Assembly (NCBI GenBank): GCA_964057225.1
Contig: OZ059899.1
Span: 16,190,501-16,254,500 of the forward strand
Direction of reading: 5' to 3'
Length of the DNA stretch: 64,000 bases
Origin: Auanema rhodensis
Lineage: Eukaryota > Nematoda > Chromadorea > Rhabditida > Rhabditidae
The notes below the pieces were generated by a model. That model saw only the letters and a program-made list of their open reading frames with translations. It had not been told where the DNA came from and did not search any database. Positions 13,486 through 25,059 of the stretch are shown here, one piece after another. Position numbers and translations under genes: made by a program. The first letter of the stretch is position 1; each line of letters begins with the position of its first letter.

Positions 13486-15667
13486 CTTCCTTTGTTCTAA
13501 TATTCCTTCACTGATTAGAAACAAATTTTTCTTTAGTAAAGTAATAAGCATATAACAATTGGTTTCAATCTTCTAATGTTTCATCAGTATAGAAGGAACA
13601 TAGTACAAAGTTTTGGAATAAATAAGAGGATTTACTATAAATAAGAAGAATTAACTATAAAAAGAAAATAATAAGATAAGGAATAGGTTAATGATGAATA
13701 ATTGAAGTTGAAACGAAGTATTCCATATAATTAGTCATGATAGATAGATAGATAGAGGGAGAAAGATAAAGAGAGGGAGAGATAAAGAGAGAGAGAGAAA
13801 TCATGAAAAAAAGCTTTAAAGCTCTCTATTCCTTTCTAAAAATGAATGATAACTTTGATATCACATATATATAGTCAAGCGTTAATTAAAAAAATAAAAT
13901 GCCACCCATAATTAATTGAAAATCATCTGTCTACGAGCCTATGTAAGAAATACGATCGACGTAAAAGAATCTAATGTATGTACATAATTCTTTATTGATT
14001 TCGATATTTGTTACTATTTATATGCATAATTACTATTAATAAAAATATAATGCTGAACCTGATGAGGCAACAACTCAACGTTCAAGCTGCTTGCTTTAGT
14101 CAGATATTTACTTCATTTATGATTCACAACTATGTTGAATGATCTAGAAGCTGTTCATTCATTTTCTTCATGGTTCGAGAAGCAGGTGAGGTCAGCTATG
14201 GCGTCGTTGTCTGATTACGCTCTTACGTAAGAAGCAGGAAGACATTCACGACGTCAAAGACGTGGTCACAACGAAGAACAAGCATCGCCTAGCTTCAAGT
14301 ACGTATTTGAATAATTTGGGTCGTTATCATGTAATAAGCTTCAAGATGAGCTTTTTAGTGAGGTCGAGAACAAAGGATGTTCAAAGCAATGCAAAATCAG
14401 ATTCTGTTTTTATGGAAAGAAAATGAATAAAGAGAAAGAGAAAGAGAATGAGAAACGAAATATGAAGATAGAGAGAGTGCAAAGCAGAAAGAAACAAGTA
14501 CGATTTCGACTATTAAGTTCCTGGATGTCGCCTCTCTTGGATGAAACGACCTTCTGAATCTTTTTTCTCTCTCTCTCTCTCTCTCTCTCGCTCTCCCTCT
14601 CTCTCTCTTTATCTGAATACCTCTTTCTCTCTTATCTATATGCTTTATCATACAAACTACATACTTGAAATATAGTTTATGATAAAACATATGTCAGAAT
14701 CAAATTTTGTTCTACAAACCGCATAGTTACCGCATAGTTAAATCCATATTTACTCATAATATAATGTTTTTTTTGTATTTTTTTAAATAAAATAATAATT
14801 CAATAAATAGTTTTGCAAAAAGGTAAGAAACCTTCTATTGCATGTTCAGTTTTAAATTTCATTTTTACGGACAATGAGAGAGAAACAGCATGTAGGCATG
14901 AGAGGGAACGAGAGTAAGAAAGGATCACGACGACGATGATGAGGAGGTGGAGGAGGAGGACAAGCATACACACACACACATACACTCATGTGGGGGTGGA
15001 TGATCCATATGCAAGGCAGAGAAGGATCTGAAGCTTGGTATCAAGAATGAAAGTCAATTGTCATTTGAATCATAGGTATTGATAACACAAACTATGAAAT
15101 AATTGATTTTCCTACTCACAAAAATTAATTTTTAAATCAAAATGCTTGAAGAGAAGGTTCGAACCGTAATAAGTTGAGAAGTGATTGAGATGATACATTA
15201 GGTAATTACTCTGAGAAAAGCTTTCTATGTTTGAAAGTTTAAAAAATTCCCAAAAACTTGAAAATAATGAATAAGGCAATGGGAACGAGTTTATCAAGTT
15301 GGCTTACTGTAATCTGAAACAAGAGGTGAAAGCTCATACAGTAATTACTGTACAGAAGACAATAAAGGATTAGAAAGACGAATAAGCATAGCAGGCTGAA
15401 GTACTGATGAGATCAGATAGTTTCCAACTTGTCTGTTGTTTGCAACTTGATGGTCTCGAGATCATGCAGCTTGGACACAACGAGACAAGATGAACTGAGT
15501 GGATTGTTCAGAGATGAGCCGAAGGTTCAAACCCATTCTTCCTGATCTGTGAAGAAACGCCCTCCCTTCTGCACTCGTTTTTCTATGTATGTAAAGAGGG
15601 ATAAGAGAGTGGAGCTGTTGATGCCTTTGTGCATTTTCCTGAATTCAGATGCCTGAGCTGGAAAAAA

Positions 15668-15675
15668 TGACGTCA
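15668..15675. promoter_or_regulatory. Palindromic cAMP-response element TGACGTCA
   Basis: A perfect CRE about 5.8 kb upstream of NR4A and 1.7 kb downstream of the stop codon of the next minus-strand gene. It sits in a unique island (about 15.4-15.8 kb) with less extreme AT content than its surroundings. Confidence 0.35.
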
Positions 15676-16118
15676 TTATAGATCAATTAAGCATATTCAA
15701 AATGACTTGCTCTTTCGTTGAGCTGAATAACGACTCACTAATCATTTTAACTGTTTGGCATTCATTCACTCGGAAATATTTCTTGCTCTCATTTGCATAA
15801 GCAACATGAGAAGCATTTTTTAATTGTTTCTTTCCAAACTAATTTCTTTAAAAAAATAAAACGAAAAAATTATTCCGCCTACATCATTGGCAGCGTTGTC
15901 ATTCAAAGAGAGAGAGAGAAAAAAGGGGAGAGAGAGGGAGAGCCAATTGAAATGCGTTCATATATTCCATTGCGTTGATATCATCACATTAGATCGGCCA
16001 TGCTTTACCTTTTTTGATCTTTTTGTTGACTTTTTTTAAAATCTGTAGTTCTGGTATTCATCATGTCATGGTCTTTCTGTATATATCAAAAAGTGCACAC
16101 TCTCTTCCTTCCCCTCTT

Positions 16119-16197
16119 CCTTCCCCTCTTTCTCTCTATCTCTCTCTCTCTATCTATCTCTCTATCTCTCTTTCTCTTTCTCTTTCTCTCTCTCTAT
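16119..16197. repeat. Interrupted CT/CTAT microsatellite
   Basis: CT repeats with CTAT and CTTT interruptions on the plus strand. They create a long open frame of Leu/Ser that should not be read as a gene. Confidence 0.85.
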
Positions 16198-16239
16198 GTC
16201 CAAAATGGAAAAAAAAGATAAAAAATATTAAAGGAATCA

Positions 16240-16550
16240 TACAGCACATGCTGCTCATGAATATTACGTATGAAGATTCAATTAGCCTCGTCATGTCCGA
16301 CCACACGTGCCTCTTGAACATCCTTGTTCATGGAATTCCCCCGTCAACAACGTCAGAGGCTAGTTATGGTTCTCGTCCAAACATCTTCAGTTTTCATCGT
16401 TCGCCGGTCTTTCTTTATTCTTTCTTCCTCATCCACCCTCAATCGGTGTCACATCATTCTTCCGCATCTGGCAGTACAAATCAGATTGGATGGATGTGTG
16501 ATGTGGCAAACAGAAGAAGAAGCATGAAACACGTAGTAGACGTCTATTCA
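16240..16550. other. Unique, less AT-rich island upstream of NR4A
   Basis: A non-repetitive stretch with visibly more G and C than its surroundings, bounded by a CT microsatellite on the left and AT-rich sequence on the right. It includes CACGTG-like and CGTCA half-sites. A plus-strand frame crosses it but shows no convincing splice or protein pattern. An enhancer or an unrecognised exon are both possible. Confidence 0.3.
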
Positions 16551-17422
16551 TTCATTTTCTTTTCAACTTTTCTCAGTTTTCTGAAACAATCAAACATGAG
16601 ATGGAATGATCTCAAGAGAACGTAGATGATGAATACAAGGCTTATAATCCTCCTGCTTTTCCACCCCCCTCTTTCTCGTTGTGAGCCAATTTGTTATAAC
16701 CTTCTGAGTTAACCCCTGATTTTAAATTTAAAACAATTATTAATAAAATTTATTTCATTTTTGTAATATTATACTCAAATGGCGAAAAAAATAGAAGATA
16801 AAACGACTAGAACATCACAAGAATCATCGTATTTTGAACTGTAATAACTTTGAAAAGGAAAACTGAATATAAAGAAAGAATGTGAACACCGGAAAAGCAA
16901 ATGGAAATCTCTTGTTTTAAAGCTAAAATATGAGAATTTAATCAAATGAAAACACAAAAATGTATATATGTATATGATGGGATTAAATAATGGTCTAAAC
17001 CAAAGACCTCCCGATTTCTGAGAGAAAGCATGAAAGTTGGGAAATTCAAATCGACTTAAAAGCTTAAGTACTTTCTTGAAAAACAATCAATGTTTGATAC
17101 AGATTCCAATGAAAAACATTGAGGTTTTAAGATTTGAAACGTGCAGTTCTATATTACCAGAGAAGACATAAAAAGGCAAAAAGTTAAACTTCATAAGTTT
17201 CAAAAAACATTTTTTTCCTGCCGCATTAAGGTTGGGAGAATAGGATGAGGGAAGAAAGGACAAGCAATGTTACCCATACCGTGAAATCGTCTTTTTTCAA
17301 TTTTTCAATCAATTTGATGAAAATGAGGATTAAAAGCTCTCAGAAAAAATATACAAATATTAAATAAAAAATAATTCGATGTTCGAATAAAGATGGAAAT
17401 TTGATAATCACTTTGAATGAGT

Positions 17423-18969
17423 TTAATCACAATCCATATCTTCGTAATCTCGATTTGTATTTCGAAAATCCATAAATGGATTCGGAGCAGGGGATGTAGT
17501 TGTAACTAAATTTCCAGGTATTATAGAGCTGCATGAAGGATAGCATAGAGATTGACCTGTAATAACATTCATAAATCTTCACATTATCGGTCAAAATTGA
17601 AGGTAAAGCTTGTGTGAAACTTACTGCAAGCAACGCTTTCGTCCTCTTCAGCCATAAAGTCTTGAGAAAAATCTTCACTTCGAGCTACAGATGAGTGTGA
17701 TTCAGAGGATCCCAACGAATTTCTAAAATGATGTGAAGTTGTTTCAGAATCGTATTTCTTCTTTCTCTCACCTGTAAATTCCGTCATCACCAAATCGCAA
17801 TGGTGTCTGTCGAGCGGATGGAGGCAGTGAAACAGACACTCCTTGTCTGAAAATGTAATTTTAAAAAAGTGGAAAAGTCAGACGACGTCAAGGTAACAAG
17901 GCAGATACTTGATAATGTTATAACTAATTATAATTCGATTTACCTTTTGTTATAATTAGTTAATGAATTACTACGTTTTCGTTTCGATGGAAAAGCTAAC
18001 ACACGACTTTGTCTTCTTGAAACACCAGCAGAATGCCGGAAGAAAAGTGGTTGAGGCCTGTTCACCTAAATAAAATAAAAATAAAATAAATTTCTGAGAA
18101 AATAATAAATTAAAAAAACAAGGAAACAAAAAGTGAGAAAAATAAATATTTAAAAACATTTTCCACGAATATATTACGTCATAAACTGGCAGTGACTTAA
18201 CGTTTCTCACATAAATTTGACGTGTACTTTTCATTTTACATTTGAAAACGCTCGTAATCGGTTGTTTATTGTTTGTTTGTATGATTGAATATTGAGAAAC
18301 GTGCTTCATTTTAATTTTTTGTTGTTTTGATCGTGAGATAGAGTAAAATCATCAACTTACAATTGTATCGAGGCTAGTGCTAGTGCATAACTGAGGAGAT
18401 TCATGATGTAGATTATCAGGCATAGTATCCGATGAGCAAGAGCAAGCATTAACTGATGCTGATGATAATGGAACAATGGGTGAAACATCACATGTGGACG
18501 GAACTGGTTCTAACTGAAAAAAATTACTTAAAAAAAACATTTTCGTGCGAATCTCGAAATAGTTTTGATTAGTTTTGGGTTTTCAGATAATTTTAGCAAT
18601 GATTTTCGTTTATGGGAGAATAATTACGAAAAAAAAGTTCAAAAATGAATGATCAACATCAAAATGAAAGCTCTTAAAGAAGAGTCTAAAGCTACTCACC
18701 TGGCACAAATCTAAAGCAGCGATTGTGTCTCGATTTTGCATCGAATGGAGGGGGTTCTGATCAGGGCGCAGGATGACGTCTTCAACAGCTCTTTTCAAAT
18801 CTCCAAGACGCATTTGAGCTGTTGTAGTAGTAGACACAGCTGTTGACGGTGTTCTGGATGACGTTGCAGTCGACGAAGAGGATGACGAAGATGACGAAGC
18901 AGAAGCCAAAGGATTCTCCATTGGCCATTTGATATGGTGATGTTCTGGCCCAGCAGCTGCTGTCATCAT
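17423..18969 (-). CDS. Unrecognised Ser/Thr-rich protein with a basic KRKR motif, 6 coding exons
   Basis: Exons: 18969-18700, 18513-18361, 18065-17944, 17846-17772, 17722-17625, 17556-17423. They total 852 nt, or 283 residues plus TAA, with consistent phases and introns of about 46-300 bp. The start is the first ATG after an in-frame stop; a second ATG follows at once. Visible parts are an N-terminal poly-Ser run (about residues 25-35), a conserved-looking leucine-rich segment near 55-90 (RLGDLKRAVEDVILRP), a Cys/Ser-rich middle, and a basic patch FPSKRKRSNS near 168-178 that could be a nuclear localisation signal flanked by Ser phosphosites. The acidic C-terminus ends RDYEDMDCD. No catalytic or zinc-binding motif and no membrane segment are visible. 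I do not recognise the family. A nuclear regulatory role is only a guess from composition. It lies upstream of NR4A on the same strand. Confidence 0.72.
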
Positions 18970-21900
18970 CGAAATTTCGTTTTGGTATTTCGTTGGATTG
19001 CTCAGAAAAAGACTAGAAATTTGAAAATGACGAAATAAGGATGGCTGTCGTAGAAGTACTAGAAGATGAAACAGTAGTAGTAGTAGTAGCAGTAGAAGAA
19101 GACAAAAGAAAACGTATTTATGGTATAAATAGACAAAAAATTCTTATGAACTGAGTGACACGATCTGAAAATTAAATAAAATTAGAAATTTGTAAGTAAA
19201 ACATGACACAACAACATAAAAAGAAATTGAAAGTACGACAAGGACGAGTAATGCTATTGATAGAAGAAGTATATGAATGAATGAAGATGTGTGTATGTTT
19301 TTGAAAATTGAAAAGGAAATTAAAATAAAATTGTAAAATTTACATAAAATCATAATTAATTTTAGGAAAAGTAATAACGCTCTCAACGAAGAAAAACATA
19401 TTGAAATAAACATTTGTATGAAGGGAAGAGAATCAATGCCACATTCTATTGTTTTCAAAAACATTAACCAAAACATTTCTCTGTTAAAAGCCGAGAGAGG
19501 AATCATAAAATTAGAAAAAAATTATATTGGAAAGTTCAAATCACTTAGTGCTTAAGAGAGATTATAAGAGATTTGTCGAATAAAAAATTGTTCGTATAGG
19601 GTATAACTAGAAATGATTGAGTGTGGGAAAGACCAGATCGGAAACAAATCAAGCTATTATGGTAATATGCACGAATTTACCTATATTTGGAATGAAAAAC
19701 GACAGAAAATGAGTGAAAGATAGAGAGCAATAGAAAAAAAGAGCAGAGAGACGACTGAGAGCGAGGTGGAAAGGTTATAAAAAGAAGGACGGCAAAAGAC
19801 AAAAGATTCGAGAATCATGCGACAAGGTTTCTGTTCCTTATGATTTTCATGAACGATTCTAGTGAAAAAACGAAATATTAAAGTAATATTCATGAAAAAA
19901 AAACAAAATTTGAAAGATATGAAGCAGAAAAACAGAAAAAAATTAGAATCGACATAAGAAAATGAACTTACTCTATCTCGCAGGTAGTTTGAGTAGTGAG
20001 GGAGGTGGGAAAATTGAAGGAGATATGAATAGGTAGTAGTAGAAATAAAAATAAGCCTATATGAGTTTTTGGATCAGAGGGAAAAAGAAAAAGGATTCTT
20101 TAATTTTATTTGAAAAAATCAGATAAAAGCATTGAAATGCAATAAACAAGATTAAAAAAGGGTTCTAAAGTCAAATAGCGGTTGGGGGAAATTAATCAAA
20201 GAAATGTAAAAGTATAATTCACGAAAAGCTTACAAGTAAGGTTACTACACCAATACTAAAAGATTTCAGAAGCAGATAAGTAGAAGAAATTAAGCAATAC
20301 AGGTTGTGAAGCAATGAAGAACTATGAGAAGAGAATTTTCAAGCAAAATTGACGAAAACGCGCTATAAGAGTAATAATAAGTAAGGTAAGTGGGTAAAAT
20401 GAAATGAAAAAAATAATAATCACATAATTAAGGTAACTATATTATTGAATAAGAATAGAATTAAATAAATCAATTATGGAAAGGAATATTTTGCTATTAA
20501 AATGACGATAATAATAATAGAAATAATATAAAAACTAGCTGCAAATAGTATATAGTAGTTATAAGAGAAAGGGTAAGTAGCGACTGATTTGCTGCTCTAT
20601 CTGCCACAATGCATACTCTGAGGTTCAGAAATAGTTTTGCAAAAAGAGTTTTCGAACACAAAGAACAGAAATACACACAAAAAAAACGAAAAAGAAGTGC
20701 AAGCATCATGAATAATGTACAACTTTACTTCGTTATATATTCTATCAAAGAAGAATACAAAAATATTGTTAATAAGTCTACAAATGATAAAAATATGTTT
20801 GAAATTATTAGTTGATAAGTATCTATAATAATCTTCAATAAAGAAGAAAACAACAAATAACAAATTTCATAAAGATTTAATTATTTTCTTGTTCTCTTAT
20901 AAACAGTAATATTGAGAATATAAACGAAAATAGTTTTGAATTTTCAAAGAAAATCACACAAACACACTGAATATTGAATACAAATTGTTAGATAGCTCTA
21001 CACACGAGAACTATTTATGAGATTATAATTGAAGTTTAGATGCTGGCTTGAGACAGCGATCTGTATGTGTTATTGGAATAATTTGTTTAAATTTGGATGA
21101 GTTCGGGCGCCAAACACCACAAAACAACCGTTCGAAGCTGAGGCAATAAGTCAAAATGAAGTGCATCTGCTTTAGATCATAACAGCTATATGTCTGTATT
21201 CAAGGTATCATCAAGGGAATATTTTCTAAACTTCTATTTCACTTTCTCTGTGTCTCTCTATATGATTCGCTTTTCATCGATCTCCCTCATTTTCTCTTTT
21301 TTTTCCTCATTAATCTATAACTTTCGGTTACATCGTTTAAGCAGAAAATAACAAATAGAAATTAGAATAATTTTACGTAATCCACGTGAAATGTTTAAAT
21401 GAATACGTGGAAAACCAACATGTATCAGCCTTAAGAAAGCTCATTTAAGAACTATTATCTGATAGAAAGGGGTGTTTTCATAAGTAAGATATCAAAGCTT
21501 ACAGAGAAAAGAAGAAGTAAAGAGAAAGAGTGAAAGAGATAGAGGTTGAACAGAGTAAACTGATAAAGCAGTGAGGTTTTCGGCAGCATTTGCAGCTTCA
21601 TGCTACGGATAATCTGGTTGGATAAGATTGTGTCGACGTGCTATTGCTATTCTCATCCTGCTACAGCCTGCTATGCCACTTTCAAGTTTTAGTTCGAAAA
21701 AAAAAGAAGAAACAGAATGTATGTGTATAGGTTCAAAGGGTAAAGAATGAATGAAAAAGCTAGTATAAACGGAATGCTCAAGAAAAGCTGACAATCAAGC
21801 TGTAAGCTAAGAAACAATACTCGATTTAGGCTCAAACCATAGGAAAACTGTGTATTCCATGTCATCCAAGCTAGTATTCAATCAGTATTGGAGTTTGTTA

Positions 21901-22671
21901 GATAGAAAAGCTTTAGAAATTGAACAAACCAAAGCGGACTGCTTAAACCCAATTGAACAAGAGAGAAGATAAATAAGATTTGGGATTGATGTTGGAAAAT
22001 TATGAAAATGGATTGAAGAACAATGCTGCTCATGAAGCTGGTACCGATTGAAAAATGGCTAAAAAGATGATGAAATACTCAAAATCTGAATGACCAAAGA
22101 AGACAATTTTTTTAGAAATTCAAATAATGTAAATTCGACGTCGTGCAACGAACACGTGCTACAAAGCATGGCCAAATGCATTCTGTGCCTTCATAAGCTT
22201 TTTTCTAATTTGAATGTGGTAGTGTTCGTAAAGCTTATGGTGGAAGATTTTGATGCTTTTGCTGCCGGATTCAAGCTGAACTCACTATGACAATAGCAAG
22301 GACATGACGACGTCTAAATCGCCGACATCATGAACGAGCAAAGCAGTTCGCTTCTGAGCCAACTGCTGCTATTGCGGTTAAGAAGATGAAGCCTTAGACG
22401 ATCAAAGCGCAATGGAATAACCAAATAAGGCGAGTGTCTCTCACATGAAATCAATGATGAACCCAAATTGAACCAATTGCGTTTTAACCTTCATACATTC
22501 TGAAGGAGTGACACTAAAAATCTATCATAAAAATGTACTAAATGAGATTAAAAGAGCAAAAAAATCTTGTGAGTTTCTCTAAAAAATGCTTTAAAATGCC
22601 CGAATGTTTTTGAAATTTGCGAAAATTCATGTTAAAAGCAGTTGAAGACATGACTCTTCTTTCCTTTGTCC

Positions 22672-22674
<3 letters not shown>

Positions 22675-22747
<73 letters not shown>

Positions 22748-22750
22748 ATC
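22675..22750. repeat. (CT)n microsatellite
   Basis: A long, nearly pure CT tract on the plus strand. It is one of the minority of tracts with pyrimidines on this strand. Confidence 0.9.
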
Positions 22751-24465
22751 CCTCACTCTCTTTATTTATTTTTCGCTGATATCGTCATGTAAACTCAACA
22801 AATTAATCAAAAGCATTAAATCGTTTCAAATTATTTGATCTCGAAAAAATCCAAAAGATTTTGTTGCATTCATTTCACTTTTTTGGCTGAAATTTCTTGT
22901 TGTAAATCAAAATAATGTGAATAATAGAATTGTAAACGATGAAATGAGGTGGAGCACGAGGAAAAGGGAATGAAACATCAAAGTTTTGCTGTGTGGTTTT
23001 GGAAATTTCGCAATTGCAACAATCCTTATTTGCACATGTTTTGTTTTGTTGAATAGCAAAAAGGTAATGAATTAGAAGTCATGATGAGAATTACATTACT
23101 AAGAAAATGGTCTTATAACGAAAATGTTCCTTTTCTCAATGATTCTATTTTAAAATGTTTAATGTTGTTGATTGCTAAGAAACCAGTATAACTCGACGAA
23201 AAAGGCAAAAACGTTGGAGGAAGCCAGCTAGATAAAAGCGGAATTGGATTGGGATAGGAAAAATGATGGAATGACCCGAAATAGCCTCCAGAAAATTTGG
23301 AGAATTGAAGGGTGAACAGCAGAATAGGTAAAGCATACTTCGCTTGATCAACTTATATATACGTATGTGTCTATATACAATAAATATAATAAAATTATAT
23401 ATATTTATATTGAAGATATTTCAAAAATATGAAATAGAGGGAGAGAGCACGAGAGATGGAGGGATGAAGCTAGAACAGCAGCAGAATTGGACAACGGTCA
23501 AACTCAACTTTTTAGTTTTTGAGCTTTATCCATAGAAGCTTGGTAGTATGAACAGAAGGAAGCTAACACATGAATATGTGAACAAGCCATGAACAATGTT
23601 GGAAATATGACTGATTGAATGAGAAATGGAGAAAGAGAGAATGAGGTAGAGAGAGAATGATATAAAGGGAATATGAGATAAAGAAAGAGAGAAAGATTGA
23701 TAAGCCGTAATATATATATGTAAGGTATCCAAGTTTTTAATAAAGTTGGAAGATAAAACGTTGTTAAATATGATGAATAGAGATAATTGCGATACAAATG
23801 AGACATGATCACGATTAGCCATTAGATGCTTTTTATTTTGCAAAAAATATAAATATAGTTCATATTCTCAAATAGATATTTAAATAAAAAGAAAATTATT
23901 TTAAAGAATAAAAGGAAATTCGGCTGAGAGAGAGGGGATAGCTGATGAATTGAGAAAAGGAAGCCCTAGAAACTGAAGAAGTTATCTTCATCTCCAGGAA
24001 CAAGCAATAGCTTTGTCATGATCATCATCCGTCTGGCCAAAAAAAAACAAAAAAAGCAAAATGGGAACTGATCAGAACAAGTTAGGTTTTAGATGATGAA
24101 GGAACATTCGATGACAATTACGATGAAATAACAACGACGATCAGAATGATGATGATCATCATTATTCTGATAATGACGATGAGAATAGACAGTTCCAGCT
24201 GAGCAGAATTAGTAAAGGTGGTGTAGTGCATGTGACTTTTTGGGATTCATTACTTCTATTTCGAAAGGAAATATATGGAAATGAGAGAGAAATAGAGACT
24301 CAAATAGAGATTATGATAGATGTGCGAAGAAGTTGAACAGTATAATTAAAACAGAAAAAAGAACAACAAATATAAAAATGTTTGAACATGAACACTTAAA
24401 TGAACGAGATTTTGAACTATATAACGAGAAAAATGATCAATAAAAACTTTATTGCTAACATAACC

Positions 24466-24468
<3 letters not shown>

Positions 24469-24503
<35 letters not shown>
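24469..24503. repeat. (GA)n microsatellite
   Basis: A pure GA tract followed by A-rich sequence. Confidence 0.9.
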
Positions 24504-24507
<4 letters not shown>

Positions 24508-25004
24508 AATTAAAAAATATATGTGAAATATAAATGTTGCGAAAATTATATGTAATGAAAAGAATAATTGGAAATATTTTAACAAGAAAAAAAGCTTAAA
24601 ATTTGGTCAAAAAAAGCGACAGAGAGATGAAACATTGAGTGACACAAAGCTTAGACAGCATGAAGGCGTAAGAGAAATGAGAAGAATTGATAAATGGAGA
24701 AAAGGGAGAAGAAATTTTTTTTAAAAAGAACAGCTGACATCCCATTGACTCGTTAGCTAAGCTTACAACTTATTATTATGTGAAAGCTAGAACATATAAG
24801 TTTGCATAGGTAAGCTATCAAACATGGGATGAAATGAGGTAATTTTTATGGAAAGTTCAAGAGAAAATTGAAAACGATACAGAGATAAGTAAAGGGAGAG
24901 TTTGTTGGATATATCAGAGAACAGAGAGACGAGGTGAAGCATTAGGACTTTCGTATAAAGTGAAAGATTAGGTGTGTGTGAAAATTGAAATGAATGACAA
25001 TCTC

Positions 25005-25006
<2 letters not shown>

Positions 25007-25055
<49 letters not shown>
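25007..25055. repeat. (GA)n microsatellite
   Basis: A pure GA tract of about 24 units in a purine-rich stretch. Confidence 0.9.

Positions 25056-25059
<4 letters not shown>

Larger units (their letters stand above)
9830..17422. other. Intergenic region upstream of NR4A, gene-free as far as I can see
   Basis: About 7.6 kb between two minus-strand genes. It contains three palindromic CREs, GA/CT tracts (11236-11287, 11597-11657, 12651-12690, 13430-13490, 14566-14610, 16119-16197), a GATA run near 13738-13756 and several unique islands (about 10.1-10.7, 12.2-12.4, 14.1-14.3, 15.4-15.8, 16.24-16.55 kb). Short open frames here are repeat-driven or lack splice support. It most likely holds promoter and distal control sequence for NR4A. 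Confidence 0.55.

Noticed and set aside
16014-16625. The longest single open frame in the left half (203 codons, plus)
   Set aside because: Its first third is Ser/Leu from a CT microsatellite, and the rest has no protein-like conservation, no domain and no supporting splice sites. It is an open frame by chance through an island of unique DNA.
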